Of a stretch of DNA of 64,000 nucleotides, positions 53,762-64,000 are shown in pieces; the stretch's first letter is position 1; the number at the start of each line of letters is the position of its first letter. The notes under the pieces were generated by a model. It worked only from the letters and a program-made list of their open reading frames with translations. It was not told where the DNA came from and did no database searches. This DNA is from Tsuneonella deserti (GTDB taxonomy: Bacteria; Pseudomonadota; Alphaproteobacteria; Sphingomonadales; Sphingomonadaceae), in assembly GCF_014644315.1 (NCBI RefSeq), contig NZ_BMKL01000001.1, positions 372,001 to 436,000 on the forward strand, written 5' to 3'. The position numbers and the translations under genes were made by a program.

Positions 53762-54378
53762 GCGACGCGCAGGCTTTCGAGACGCTGCAGATAGCGGGCC
53801 ACGGTATCGATCTCGAGGTTCACCTGCGCGCCTTGGCCAAGCTCGCCAAGCGTGGTCACCTCGGCCGTGTGGGGAATGATGTTCAATCCGAAGCGAACCG
53901 AGCCGTCGGCTTGGTCTTCCACCGAATTGACGGTTAGCGAAACGCCGTCGACGGTGATCGATCCCTTGGCGGCGATGAACGGGGAAAGTTCGGGCGGCGC
54001 GATGATCGCTACCCTTGAGGAGTCGCCTTCCGGCTCCCAGTCCTCGACAGTTCCCACGGCGTCCACGTGACCCGAAACGATGTGCCCGCCAAGCTCGTCG
54101 CCGACCTTCAGCGAGCCTTCGAGATTGATGCGCTTGCCTTCGCTCCACATCCCGCTGGCCGTCCGGCTCACTGTTTCCGCGGAGACATCCACGGCGAACC
54201 AGGCATCGCCAGCGGTCCCGCCCCGCTCGACCACCGTAAGGCAAACGCCTGCGCAGGCGATCGATGCGCCGATGGCAATCCGTTCGGGATCCCACGAACA
54301 CGCGATCCGCACGCGCAGATCACCGCGCTGCTCGACGCTCTCGATGGTGCCGATTGCGGTAACGATCCCGGTAAACAT
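53758..54378 (-). CDS. ribE: Riboflavin synthase, alpha subunit
   Basis: This 206-aa protein starts [10 protein letters not shown] and has two lumazine-binding repeats ([12 protein letters not shown] with [25 protein letters not shown] with [11 protein letters not shown]). It dismutates 6,7-dimethyl-8-ribityllumazine to riboflavin. The stop overlaps that of dut. It follows ribD in the same direction. Confidence 0.96.
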   Translation of the reverse strand: MFTGIVTAIGTIESVEQRGDLRVRIACSWDPERIAIGASIACAGVCLTVVERGGTAGDAWFAVDVSAETVSRTASGMWSEGKRINLEGSLKVGDELGGHIVSGHVDAVGTVEDWEPEGDSSRVAIIAPPELSPFIAAKGSITVDGVSLTVNSVEDQADGSVRFGLNIIPHTAEVTTLGELGQGAQVNLEIDTVARYLQRLESLRVA

Positions 54379-54389
54379 GCCAGCCTCCC

Positions 54390-55352
54390 TTAGCGCAAGC
54401 GGCGATAGGCGGTGAACGTATCACTGCCAAGCTGCGCCTGCTCGGCCAGTTCCCAACGTCCATGCGCCCCGTCCAGCTCATCGAGGCCGATGTCTCCAAC
54501 CGCGCGCAGGCCCGCACCGATCAGGACCGGGGCGCGGTAGATTTCCAGCCGATCAACGAGGTCGGCGGCCAGGAACGATGCGGCTGTCTGCGCGCCGCCC
54601 TCAACGTAGAGATATTGGACCTCGGCCATTTCCATCACCGCATCAGGAAAGGCGATGGCGCGGAATCCGTCAGGGCAGGGCTCGCTGGTGAGCAGCCAAC
54701 GCTCCGGGGAGCGGTCTTCCAGTCCCGGCAGTCGAACGTCGAGTCTGGGTGCATCGGCACGCCAGGTGCCCCCGCCGACGAGGATCGCATCGGCCTTTGC
54801 CCGGCGCGAGTGGACATGCGCGCGAGCGACCGCTCCGGTCACCCATTGGCTGGTGCCATCGGCGAGCGCGATGCACCCGTCGAGCGACATGGCGAGCTTG
54901 AGCGTAACGTGGGGTCGACCCAGCCTCTTGCGCGCCAGGTAGCCGGCGAGGCTCTCGCGCGCCTCGGTGGAGGGAAGGATGTCGGCGCGGATTCCCGCCT
55001 GACTCAACCGGGCAAGACCGCTTCCAGCCGTGCGTGGATCGGGGTCTTCGACCCCAACCACAACCCGCGCGGGCCGCGCCTCGACGAGCAGGTCGGCGCA
55101 GGCGGGGCCTCTGTGCGAGGAATGCGCACACGGTTCGAGGGTAACGTAGACGGTGGCCCCCGCCACATCCCCGGCGGCTTCCAGAGCAACTGCTTCCGCA
55201 TGGGGGCGTCCGCCAGCCATCGTCCATCCGCGTGCGACCATCTTCCCGTCACGCACCACGACGCAGGCAACCGCAGGGTTCGGTCGGCTCAAAGGGCGTC
55301 CCCGTCCGGCGAGGCGCGCTGCCGCCGCCAGCCAGTCAGCATCAGACGGCAA
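54390..55352 (-). CDS. ribD: Bifunctional riboflavin deaminase/reductase RibD
   Basis: This protein of about 320 aa has the N-terminal zinc deaminase (HAEAVALEAA, then EPCAHSSHRGPACADLL) and the C-terminal reductase (VTLKLAMSLDG, SQWVTG, AILVGGGTWRAD, YVEGGAQTAASFL). It performs the second and third steps of riboflavin synthesis. The likely start is a TTG at 55352, four bases after the previous stop; an ATG of the longer frame at 55439 would overlap the neighbour. Confidence 0.94.
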   Translation of the reverse strand: MPSDADWLAAAARLAGRGRPLSRPNPAVACVVVRDGKMVARGWTMAGGRPHAEAVALEAAGDVAGATVYVTLEPCAHSSHRGPACADLLVEARPARVVVGVEDPDPRTAGSGLARLSQAGIRADILPSTEARESLAGYLARKRLGRPHVTLKLAMSLDGCIALADGTSQWVTGAVARAHVHSRRAKADAILVGGGTWRADAPRLDVRLPGLEDRSPERWLLTSEPCPDGFRAIAFPDAVMEMAEVQYLYVEGGAQTAASFLAADLVDRLEIYRAPVLIGAGLRAVGDIGLDELDGAHGRWELAEQAQLGSDTFTAYRRLR

Positions 55353-55356
55353 AGTC

Positions 55357-55935
55357 CTAGCGGGGCTGGGCGGCAACCCCGGATCCCGGCTTTGCCTCGC
55401 GCGCCCTGTCGCGAGCAATCTGGCGCTCCATCGCGTCAACGTCGATTCCGGTGGCCCGCCCGAGCGCGCGATACGCGTTCTTCGCTTCTTCCTCGCGGCG
55501 GGCCTGCTCAGCCCTCAACCGCTCCTGTACCTTCTGGTTGGCAAGGTTGGACGCCGCAATCTCGGCATCGCTTCGGCCCTCCGCAAATGTCGAAATGAAC
55601 GTTACCTGCGGCGGACGTGGAGGAACGATGACCCGTTCCTTGGTGAACTGATACAGCAGCACCGTCGTCAACACGGCAGCGGAGAGAAGGACGCCGAAGC
55701 GGATGCGCACTCGCTCGGCAATGACGGCCGCGAGCGCGACGCCAGCGATGAGCGCGAGGACGCCGCCCACGATCCAGTTCAGGCTCACCGCGTGATCAGT
55801 GAGGAGGAACAGCAGCGAGCCGGTAAGCAGCGCCGAGCCGCCGAGTATAGGCCAGCGATAGGGGTTGGGCCGTTTGAATTCGGTCCAGAAATCGACCAGG
55901 CCGGGGCCCGGGTTAAGGCGCTGGATCATCCGCAT
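55357..55935 (-). CDS. Membrane protein of unknown function
   Basis: This protein of about 192 aa has three hydrophobic helices (ILGGSALLTGSLLFLL; WIVGGVLALIAGVALAAVIAE; VLLSAAVLTTVLLYQF). A charged coiled-coil tail follows (QERLRAEQARREEEAKNAY). The start is the ATG at 55935 or 55929. No family is recognised with certainty. It precedes ribD with 4 bp between genes and may belong to the same operon. Confidence 0.7.
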   Translation of the reverse strand: MRMIQRLNPGPGLVDFWTEFKRPNPYRWPILGGSALLTGSLLFLLTDHAVSLNWIVGGVLALIAGVALAAVIAERVRIRFGVLLSAAVLTTVLLYQFTKERVIVPPRPPQVTFISTFAEGRSDAEIAASNLANQKVQERLRAEQARREEEAKNAYRALGRATGIDVDAMERQIARDRAREAKPGSGVAAQPR

Positions 55936-55968
55936 GGGTGGCAATGTAGGACCGCAGCCCGCATTCGG

Positions 55969-56691
55969 CTAGCCGAAGCTCGCATAGAGGGTACGCCCGT
56001 GCGCCTTGATCCAGGCGTCAGCCTCGCCGACGTCTCCTTCGAACAGTTCTTTCAATGCGGCGTGGAAGGCCGGGCTGTGATCGAAATGGAGGCAATGCGC
56101 GACCTCATGCGCGACTACCGAACGGCGGACATGGTCGGGAGCCTGGACCAGTCGCCAGTTGATCCTCACCGTGCCTCCTGTGGAGCAGCTGCCCCAGCGC
56201 CGCTGAGCCCGGCTGAGCAGCAAGCGTGGCACAGCGATGCCCGCCCGCTCGCTGTAGAACTCCAGGTCTTTAGTAAGCAGCGCATGCGCCTCACCCTCGA
56301 GCCAGCGCTGGAGGCGACCCGCGACCTGTTCAAGTGGCCCACCGAGGATGACGCTCCCGCGCTCCGTTCTAGGTGTGCGCGGGAACCCTTCGCGCCAGTC
56401 GATCTGCAGTTCCTGTCCCCTGTAGAGCAGCGTGCCGCCTGCCCCCGGCGCGCGACGCTCCGGCACGCGGGCGAGCTGGCCGGCAATCCACTCCGCCCGC
56501 GAGCGTGCGAACGCCAGCGCTTCGGATTCGGGACACCAGCGGGGCAGGGTGAGGCGAACCTCGCTGCCGTCCGGCGCCACCCGTAACGTGAGCCGCCGCG
56601 CCCGGGGATTGCGCCGAAGAGCGACCGGCAAGGACCGGCCACCCGCCTCGACCACGGGCTCGGCATCGCCGCGCCGCAGCCAGTCGATCAC
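55969..56691 (-). CDS. YgjP/SprT-like M48-type metal-dependent hydrolase
   Basis: This 240-aa protein has the C-terminal zinc site HEVAHCLHFDHSPAFH (HExxH plus a later His) and WGSCSTGGTVRINWRLVQAP, typical of the DUF45/YgjP family. The substrate is not established; a UTP pyrophosphatase role has been proposed for YgjP. Its start overlaps the next gene's stop by 4 bp. Confidence 0.85.
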   Translation of the reverse strand: MIDWLRRGDAEPVVEAGGRSLPVALRRNPRARRLTLRVAPDGSEVRLTLPRWCPESEALAFARSRAEWIAGQLARVPERRAPGAGGTLLYRGQELQIDWREGFPRTPRTERGSVILGGPLEQVAGRLQRWLEGEAHALLTKDLEFYSERAGIAVPRLLLSRAQRRWGSCSTGGTVRINWRLVQAPDHVRRSVVAHEVAHCLHFDHSPAFHAALKELFEGDVGEADAWIKAHGRTLYASFG

Positions 56692-57167
56692 GCGGCCCGG
56701 CCTCTCGTGCCGCCAAGCTCTTCATCTTCGTCCGGCCACTCGACAATGTGATGCTCGAGCGGGCCGGCGTCGATTTCACTTACTACCCGTCCCGCGATAC
56801 CGGGGCCGTCGCTATGAACGGTCTCGCGGTTGCCGGAGATCAGGTAGTGCCACCGGGGCAACGGCCTTCCGTCGCCTCGCAGGCGGTAGGCGCAAGTATC
56901 CGGAAGCCAGCTCACCTGCCGCACCAGTCGGGGCGTCAGCCGCAGGCAATCGGGGACGAATGCCTTGCGATGACGATAGTCGCGGCACAGGGCTGTCCCG
57001 GTATCGAGCAGCTTGCAGGCGACATTCGTGTGGGCGATTTCGCCCGTGTCCTCGTCTTCCAGTTTATGAAGGCAGCAGCGGCCGCAGCCGTCGCACAGCG
57101 CCTCCCACTCTTCACGGGTGAGCTCGCTCAGCGGGAGCTCCCAGAACTTGTCTCTCAACTCACCCAT
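56688..57167 (-). CDS. YcgN-family cysteine cluster protein
   Basis: This 159-aa protein contains CDGCGRCCLHKL, NVACKLLD and CRDYRHRK, the conserved Cys pattern of UPF0260/YcgN, which probably binds a metal or iron-sulfur cluster. The function is unknown. It starts at the ATG at 57167, overlapping the SCO1-like gene by 13 bp. Confidence 0.88.
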   Translation of the reverse strand: MGELRDKFWELPLSELTREEWEALCDGCGRCCLHKLEDEDTGEIAHTNVACKLLDTGTALCRDYRHRKAFVPDCLRLTPRLVRQVSWLPDTCAYRLRGDGRPLPRWHYLISGNRETVHSDGPGIAGRVVSEIDAGPLEHHIVEWPDEDEELGGTRGRAA

Positions 57168-57754
57168 TTCGCGAGTTCCCCGGCCACCGCATTGGCTCCC
57201 TGGTCGGTCGGCAGCGTGGCGAGCGGCTTGCCCTGTGGGTCGAAAAGATAGGTGATCGCGGAGTGGTCGACGAGATACGCGCCTCCCCCTTCATCGCGCC
57301 CTTTCGAAAAATAAACCTTGAAGGCATCGCCCGCCGCCTTGAGCTGTTCCGGCGTGCCGGTGAGGCCAACGATCTTCGGATCAAACGCTGATACGAATTG
57401 GCCGATCACCTGCGGAGTGTCACGCGTAGGATCAACGCTGATGAAGATTTGCTGCACCTTCGCGCCGAGATCGGGGTGAGCCTTGCGGAATTCGCGAAGT
57501 CCTTGCGCTGTGCGCTGCACGTCGGTCGGGCAGATATCCGGGCAAAAAGTGTAGCCGAAATAGACGATTGCGTACTTGCCGCGGAAATCTTTCCACTCGC
57601 GGGTCTGGCCATGCTGGTCCGTCAGGGTGAAATCACCACCGATTGCCGCTCCGGCAAGCGGTGGTTCTTCTGCCGGCCCCGACGCGACCTGGCATGCGGC
57701 GAGGAGGAACAGGGCGGCAATTGCGACGAGGCGGGGCATGGCGTCGCGGTTCAT
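57155..57754 (-). CDS. SCO1/SenC copper chaperone lipoprotein
   Basis: This 199-aa thioredoxin-fold protein has a lipobox-like LLAACQ at residues 16-21, the copper motif FGYTFCPDICP (CxxxC) and a late His in YLVDHSAITYLFD. It delivers copper to the CuA site of cytochrome oxidase or senses redox state. It is probably anchored to the outer face of the inner membrane. Confidence 0.93.
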   Translation of the reverse strand: MNRDAMPRLVAIAALFLLAACQVASGPAEEPPLAGAAIGGDFTLTDQHGQTREWKDFRGKYAIVYFGYTFCPDICPTDVQRTAQGLREFRKAHPDLGAKVQQIFISVDPTRDTPQVIGQFVSAFDPKIVGLTGTPEQLKAAGDAFKVYFSKGRDEGGGAYLVDHSAITYLFDPQGKPLATLPTDQGANAVAGELAKWVS

Positions 57755-57829
57755 GGTCTGCTAACCGGCTGGCGGCAAGGGCGACCGATCATTTCGTCAC
57801 TCGCTTTCCGGTTTTTGCAAAGGGGCAGA

Positions 57830-58450
57830 ATGATGTTGCCGGGCGTTTTCCGCAAAGTGGCCTTCGCCTTGGTCGCTGGCCTTTCGCTGACTGCGGTGCC
57901 CGCCGCTGCGCAGTTCACCGACGGCTACAACTTCCTGCAGGCAGTCAAGGACCGGAACGGAACGAAAGCGATCGAACTGCTGAGTGAACCGGGCAGCACC
58001 CTTATCGTCACGCGCGACCAGACCACGGGCGAGACCGCTCTGCACATCACGGTGCGGCGCCGCGACGAGACCTGGACCAAGTTTCTGCTGGATCGGGGAG
58101 CCAATCCCAACCTCGCCGACAAGAAAGGCGTCACGCCGCTCGCCCTCGCGGCCAGCCTGGGCTTCGTCGAAGGGGTCGAACTGCTGGTCAAGAACGGCGC
58201 GCGAGTAGATGTGCCCAATTCGGCCGGTGAAACCCCGCTGATCTCGGCGGTTCACCGGCGCGACATGGCCATGATCCGGCTGCTTCTGAAGAATGGAGCA
58301 AATGCCGACCGGACAGACAATTCCGGACGATCCGCGCGAGATTACGCGAAGCTCATGGGCGCGGCATCCGGCGTGCTCGACGAAATCGCGCGGATCGAGG
58401 CGGAGCGCAAGACTGCACCTGCCGCTGACGCCTACGGGCCGGATATCTGA
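57830..58450 (+). CDS. Exported ankyrin-repeat protein
   Basis: This 206-aa protein has a signal peptide (VAFALVAGLSLTAVPAAAQ) and about four ankyrin repeats ([55 protein letters not shown]). It probably mediates protein contacts in the periplasm. The ATG at 57830 has AGGGG upstream; the longer frame runs antisense to the SCO1-like gene. Confidence 0.88.
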   Translation: MMLPGVFRKVAFALVAGLSLTAVPAAAQFTDGYNFLQAVKDRNGTKAIELLSEPGSTLIVTRDQTTGETALHITVRRRDETWTKFLLDRGANPNLADKKGVTPLALAASLGFVEGVELLVKNGARVDVPNSAGETPLISAVHRRDMAMIRLLLKNGANADRTDNSGRSARDYAKLMGAASGVLDEIARIEAERKTAPAADAYGPDI

Positions 58451-58452
58451 GC

Positions 58453-59121
58453 ATGGCTCACTCTGCTGCCAGGGACGACCTGACCCTCGACGAGGTCCGG
58501 CTGCTGCTTGCGCCCGGTATCGCCGATGCCGCGGTATTCGACGGTTGGACCGACGCGGCGCTCGGTTCCGCAGCCGAGATGGATGGGGTAGATCCCGATG
58601 TGGCGAGGCTGGCCTTTCCGGGCGGGGCAATGGACCTGATCGCCGCGTGGATCGCCAGCATAGATCTGGCGATGGCGGAGGCGCTGCCGCCCGCGACAAT
58701 CGCATCGATGAAGATCCGCGATCGCATTCGCTCGCTGATCGAGGCGCGGCTTACGGCGGTCGCCGGGCGTGAGGAAGCCTTGCGCCGCGCGCTGGCAATC
58801 ATGGCGATGCCGCAGAATGTCGTTCGCGCGGGCAAATTGGGCTGGGCCAGCGCCGACGCGATGTGGCGGCTCGCTGGCGACACTGCGACCGACTACAACC
58901 ACTACACCAAGCGGGCGATCCTCGCTTCGATATACGCCGCCACCCTCGCCGTGTTTGCAACCGATGATAGCGAGGGCAAGGCCGAGACCCGGGCCTTCCT
59001 CGACCGGCGGATCGATGGCGTCATGCGGTTCGAAAAGCTCAAGGCGCAGATGTTGAGGCCGAGCGAGGAACGCTTCAGCGTGGCGCGGTTTCTTGGCCGG
59101 CTGCGCTATCCGGCGCGTTGA
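58453..59121 (+). CDS. COQ9-family protein
   Basis: This 222-aa helical protein has LEARLTAVAGREEALRRALAIMAMPQN and WRLAGDTATDYNHYTKRAIL, the conserved COQ9 segment. COQ9 binds lipids and aids hydroxylation in ubiquinone synthesis, matching ubiE and ubiB elsewhere in the window. It starts two bases after the ankyrin gene stop. Confidence 0.92.
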   Translation: MAHSAARDDLTLDEVRLLLAPGIADAAVFDGWTDAALGSAAEMDGVDPDVARLAFPGGAMDLIAAWIASIDLAMAEALPPATIASMKIRDRIRSLIEARLTAVAGREEALRRALAIMAMPQNVVRAGKLGWASADAMWRLAGDTATDYNHYTKRAILASIYAATLAVFATDDSEGKAETRAFLDRRIDGVMRFEKLKAQMLRPSEERFSVARFLGRLRYPAR

Positions 59122-59127
59122 ATCACT

Positions 59128-59146
59128 ATTGCAAGTCAGTTGCAAT
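59128..59146. promoter_or_regulatory. Fur-like operator before feoAB
   Basis: ATTGCAA-GTCAG-TTGCAAT is a perfect palindrome with 7-bp arms, 28 bases before the feoA start. TTGCAA-N5-TTGCAA resembles alphaproteobacterial Fur boxes, so iron repression of feoAB is likely. Confidence 0.75.
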
Positions 59147-59174
59147 TAAGGCCGCGGAGGCCTAGCTGTCGGCC

Positions 59175-59410
59175 ATGACCCTCGAGGGACTCGAACGTGG
59201 CCATCGCGCGCGGATTGTCGCGGTGGACTGGAGCCGGCTTGCACCGGAGGACGGCACGCGGCTTCGCGCGCTCGGTCTCGACGCGGGGGCGCGCGTGGCG
59301 ATCGCCCATCGCGGGGTATTTGGCGGACGGGATCCCATCGCGGTGATGATCGGGCGCATGACCGTCGCGGTCCGCAGGGTCCACGCAGCGGCGATGGAGA
59401 TTGAGCCGCT

Positions 59411-59414
<4 letters not shown>
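59175..59414 (+). CDS. feoA: Ferrous iron transport protein A
   Basis: This 79-aa SH3-like protein has LAPEDGTRLRALGLDAGARVAIAHRG and DPIAVMIGRMTVAVRR, the FeoA fold. It assists FeoB in ferrous iron uptake. GGAGG lies upstream of the ATG, and the stop overlaps feoB by 4 bp. Confidence 0.94.
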
Positions 59415-61273
<1,859 letters not shown>

Positions 61274-61404
61274 AAGGCTTGGGCATAAAGGTCGGCCGGC
61301 AGGTTGAGGGCGGGCCGGCCGGGCCCTACATCTTCGCGGGAATCATTTACGAGGCGCCTCGGATACTCGCCGGAGCGCCCGGGCTTTAGCGAAGGAACGA
61401 GTCA

Positions 61405-61932
61405 ATGGCGGGCAGCCTCAACAAGGTCATGCTGATCGGAAACCTGGGGGCAGACCCGGAAGTCCGCAGCTTTCAGAACGGCGGCAAGGTGTGCAACCTG
61501 CGCATCGCCACTTCGGAAAACTGGAAGGACCGCAACACCGGCGAGCGCAAGGAAAAGACCGAGTGGCACACCGTCGCGATCTTTTCCGAAGGCCTGGTGG
61601 GCGTTGCAGAGCAGTACCTGCGCAAGGGCAGCAAGGTCTACATTGAGGGAAAGCTGCAGACCCGCAAGTGGCAGGACCAGTCGGGTAACGACCGCTATTC
61701 GACCGAGATCGTCCTGCAGGGTCCCGGCGCGGTGATGACGATGCTCGACGGTGCTCCCGGCGCTGGTGGAGGCGGCGGCGGTCAGCGCGGCGGGGGCGGC
61801 AACGACTGGAACCGCGGCCAGGGCGGGGGGTCCGGCGGCGGTTCGCAGGGCGGCGGCTGGAACCAGGGCGGCGGCTCGGGCGGCAGCGGCGGATCGAACT
61901 TCGACGACCTCGACGACGACATTCCGTTCTGA
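61405..61932 (+). CDS. ssb: Single-stranded DNA-binding protein
   Basis: This 175-aa OB-fold protein starts [21 protein letters not shown] Gly-rich disordered tail follows the fold and ends in the acidic tip DDLDDDIPF, which recruits replication and repair proteins. It covers single-stranded DNA at forks and during repair. Confidence 0.97.
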   Translation: MAGSLNKVMLIGNLGADPEVRSFQNGGKVCNLRIATSENWKDRNTGERKEKTEWHTVAIFSEGLVGVAEQYLRKGSKVYIEGKLQTRKWQDQSGNDRYSTEIVLQGPGAVMTMLDGAPGAGGGGGGQRGGGGNDWNRGQGGGSGGGSQGGGWNQGGGSGGSGGSNFDDLDDDIPF

Positions 61933-61953
61933 GCGCGGAAACGCCGCGCAGGC

Positions 61954-62487
61954 TCAGTTCGGCTTGAGACCCTTCAGCAATTCGGCGAGCGGGCCTTCCG
62001 CCTCGCCCTCCTGCGCGATTCCCGCTTCACGCCGCGCCGCATCGGCGTTGGGCCCTTCGGCGTAAGGGTCGATCGCCAGTCCCAGGCTCTGCGCGACCGC
62101 TTCTCCCAAGTCGAAGGCGTCGCCACCGAACTCGATCTCGTCGGGCTCGTCGGCGGGAAGCTCGGCTTCCTCCTCGGGATCGACGGCGCGAGCCTCGCGG
62201 ACGAAACGCAGGATGAGCGGCTCTTGGATGCGGACCGGAAAATTCTCGTCCGACACTGCGCAGAGCTGGACGAGGTCGGCCCTCATTGTGCCACGCGCCA
62301 GCACGGCCTCTCCCTCGGGCTCGAACTCGAACTCGGCGCTCAGCGAGTCGACCGACACAATATCGAACCGCCGGGCGAGCGCGGAACGCTCCGCCTCGTT
62401 TGCCTCGATGGCGAGACGCTCGGGCGGTGCGGGCCGGACCCGGACCATGCGCGAGAATTCGGGCGGCGGGAAACCGGGCGTGTTCAT
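61954..62487 (-). CDS. DUF177/YceD-family protein
   Basis: This 177-aa acidic protein has RRFDIVSVDSLSAEFEFE, TMRADLVQLCAVS and EEAELPADEPDEIEFGGDAFDLGEAV. The Cys-less core and acidic C-terminus fit the DUF177 family, linked to 23S rRNA or plastid ribosome maturation in plants. The start ATG overlaps the previous gene's stop (ATGA). Confidence 0.88.
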   Translation of the reverse strand: MNTPGFPPPEFSRMVRVRPAPPERLAIEANEAERSALARRFDIVSVDSLSAEFEFEPEGEAVLARGTMRADLVQLCAVSDENFPVRIQEPLILRFVREARAVDPEEEAELPADEPDEIEFGGDAFDLGEAVAQSLGLAIDPYAEGPNADAARREAGIAQEGEAEGPLAELLKGLKPN

Positions 62488-62999
62488 TCGGCCACCTCTC
62501 CCGCCAGCAACCCGGCGTCCCCGGTGCGCTGGAGCCGTGCGAACCAGTGCGCCAGCCCTTCCGCCACGGCCGCCGCATCGCCGCCTTCGCGCAAGGTAAG
62601 GTTGCGGCGCGCCGCGTCTGCCAGCGCCGCGGGGCTTCCCTGCAGGCCCTCGCGGTAGGCCGCCAGCCTTCCGCCCATCGCGCCCATCAACTTGCCTACC
62701 CGCTTGCCGACGATCACGTCGCCCACCCCGAACTCGCGCAGCTGCCCGTCCATGTCCTCGACGAACAGCTCGGTCAGCAGGACCGACGGGGCGGCGAGGT
62801 CGGGGCTTGCCTCCATCCGCACCAGGACCGCCGACAGCACGGCGGTGACCATGTCGAACCGGCCCGCGACGGAGTCCGCCGCGCCGCAGTCCGAGTACCA
62901 TTCGCGGCGGCGCGCCTCGTCGACGATGGCCCGCCACAGCGGGCGCAGGTCTTCGCGAGGATCGGGCTTCGGCGTCAGCAATCTTTTCAGCAAGCTCAT
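62484..62999 (-). CDS. Ubiquinol-cytochrome c chaperone (CBP3 family)
   Basis: This 171-aa protein has RFDMVTAVLSAVLVRMEAS, LTELFVEDMDGQLREFGVGD and VGKLMGAMGGRLAAYREGL, the conserved helical fold of CBP3/UQCC1. It probably helps assemble cytochrome b of the bc1 complex. The ATG at 62999 gives MSLLKRLL; the longer frame starts at 63029. Confidence 0.9.
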   Translation of the reverse strand: MSLLKRLLTPKPDPREDLRPLWRAIVDEARRREWYSDCGAADSVAGRFDMVTAVLSAVLVRMEASPDLAAPSVLLTELFVEDMDGQLREFGVGDVIVGKRVGKLMGAMGGRLAAYREGLQGSPAALADAARRNLTLREGGDAAAVAEGLAHWFARLQRTGDAGLLAGEVAE

Positions 63000-63162
63000 G
63001 AGCGCCATCTCGCGCGCATTCAGCGGCAATTCAAGCGCGGGGGTACAGGCCGCGCCGACGCGCGATTGCCAGCGGCCCCCGGCGGCCCTAAGGCGGCCCT
63101 ACGCGGCCCCCGGGGCGGCGCACGTAGGCGAGACCTCGATGGACGAGACGAAGAGGAATTCG

Positions 63163-63633
63163 ATGAAGGCTGTTCGGTTTCTGGGCGCGGGCGCGCTGAT
63201 GGCTTGCCTTCTGGCGGCAGGCGGCTGCGCTTCCATTACGGAGAACCGGGGCTTCATTGTTGACCGGACGCTGACCTCCTCGATCCAGCCCGGGATCGAC
63301 AACAAGCAGTCCGTCCAGGGGACGCTCGGTCATCCCAGTTTCGAAAGCCAGTTCGGCCCGCCGACGTGGTATTACGTGTCGAGCGTCACTCACCGGAAGC
63401 CGTTCGTGAAGCCCCGCATCGCCCAGCACCAGGTGCTTGCGGTGCGCTTCGACCCGGCGGGCAATGTCGCCAGCGTGGAGACCAGCGGGGTCGACAAGGT
63501 CGTTTACCTTTCGCCGGATGGCGACGAGACGCCGACCGTCGGCCGCGAGCGCGGGTTCTTCGAGGACCTGTTCGGCAATATCGGCGCGGTGGGTGCGCCC
63601 GGAACCGGCGCGCCGGCCAGCACGGGTCCTTGA
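63163..63633 (+). CDS. bamE: Outer-membrane assembly factor BamE (SmpA/OmlA)
   Basis: This 156-aa lipoprotein has a lipobox (LLAAGGCAS, Cys about residue 22) and the BamE core (DNKQSVQGTLGHPSF; WYYVSSVTHRKPF; VLAVRFDPAGNVASV). It stabilises the BAM complex that inserts outer-membrane proteins. The ATG at 63163 has AGAGGA upstream. It is divergent from the CBP3-like gene. Confidence 0.92.
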   Translation: MKAVRFLGAGALMACLLAAGGCASITENRGFIVDRTLTSSIQPGIDNKQSVQGTLGHPSFESQFGPPTWYYVSSVTHRKPFVKPRIAQHQVLAVRFDPAGNVASVETSGVDKVVYLSPDGDETPTVGRERGFFEDLFGNIGAVGAPGTGAPASTGP

Positions 63634-63678
63634 TCCGGGCTGCTTGAAGCGCACGGGCCGCGCCCCATATCGCGCGGC

Positions 63679-64000
63679 ATGGACGAGAGACATTCTGCCC
63701 ACGGACTGGTTCCGTGGCACGGCACCACCATCATCGGCGTGAAGCGCGGTGACCGCACGGTCATCGCCGGCGACGGCCAGGTATCGATGGGCAATACCGT
63801 GATGAAGCCCAATGCCCGCAAGGTGCGGAGGCTGGGCAAGGACGGCAAGGTGATCGCCGGTTTCGCCGGGGCGACTGCCGACGCCTTCACCCTGTTCGAG
63901 CGGCTCGAGAAGAAGCTCGAGCAGTACAGCGGCCAGCTGATGCGCGCCGCGGTCGAGCTGGCCAAGGACTGGCGGACCGACAAGTACCTGCGCAACCTCG
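63679..64000 (+). CDS. hslV: ATP-dependent protease subunit HslV (partial, 3' end off window)
   Basis: The first 107 codons are present. [12 protein letters not shown] holds the N-terminal Thr nucleophile after propeptide removal, followed by [25 protein letters not shown] and [20 protein letters not shown], diagnostic of HslV. With HslU it forms the ClpQY protease. hslU would be expected just outside the window. Confidence 0.95.
   Translation, partial: MDERHSAHGLVPWHGTTIIGVKRGDRTVIAGDGQVSMGNTVMKPNARKVRRLGKDGKVIAGFAGATADAFTLFERLEKKLEQYSGQLMRAAVELAKDWRTDKYLRNL

Overview
The window looks like a GC-rich alphaproteobacterial chromosome, most likely a sphingomonad (Erythrobacter/Altererythrobacter/Novosphingobium-like). 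This rests on gene order (rpmH-rnpA-yidD-yidC-yihA; dnaA-rpsT-mutM-ubiE-ubiB-coaBC-dut), on COQ9- and CBP3-type proteins, and on a large TonB receptor. No 16S rRNA or other direct taxonomic marker is present, so this is an inference.

Layout. (1) 1 to about 7088 is the right-hand part of a genomic island (island A). It holds a type III-like restriction-modification pair, whose res gene runs off the left edge, and a large serine recombinase at the island's right end. (2) About 7089-7862 is a stranded middle piece of the housekeeping gene comM. (3) 7863-31667 is a complete second island (island B) of 23,805 bp with its own large serine recombinase at the left end. (4) 31668-32300 is the 5' piece of the same comM gene. 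Joining 31668 to 7862 restores the comM frame exactly, so comM has been split twice, by two different serine-recombinase islands. (5) 32433-64000 is ordinary chromosome.

Island B carries several modules. The first is a two-gene short prokaryotic Argonaute system: a DUF4365/DREN-like nuclease fused to APAZ, overlapping a catalytically dead short pAgo, which is the SPARDA architecture. The second is a pair of tandem, similarly organised putative small RNAs with intrinsic terminators upstream of an unknown gene. The third is a catabolic module: acyl-CoA ligase, enoyl-CoA hydratase, thiolase, acyl-CoA dehydrogenase, MFE-2-like SDR, TonB receptor, LysR regulator and AMACR/CaiB-type CoA transferase. 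It suggests uptake and beta-oxidation of a branched lipid or isoprenoid/steroid side chain, and three of its transcription units share an upstream sequence block. The fourth is a small resolvase. The fifth is a three-gene operon of unknown function, whose last gene is a 46-aa protein started by an ATGA overlap. It is preceded by a heavily structured leader that contains a tRNA-like fold with a T-arm but no D-arm. A few short hypothetical genes complete the island.

The chromosomal part holds ribosome, RNase P and membrane insertase genes (rpmH, rnpA, yidD, yidC, yihA), lysine/DAP genes (dapE, dapB), DNA repair genes (nth, mutM), replication genes (dnaA, ssb, dut), ubiquinone genes (ubiE, ubiB, a COQ9-like gene), riboflavin genes (ribE, ribD), coenzyme A synthesis (coaBC), a Fur-like box in front of feoAB, envelope genes (bamE, an L,D-transpeptidase) and the start of hslV, which runs off the right edge. 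Many neighbours overlap by 4 bp (ATGA, GTGA or TTGA), which points to translationally coupled operons.
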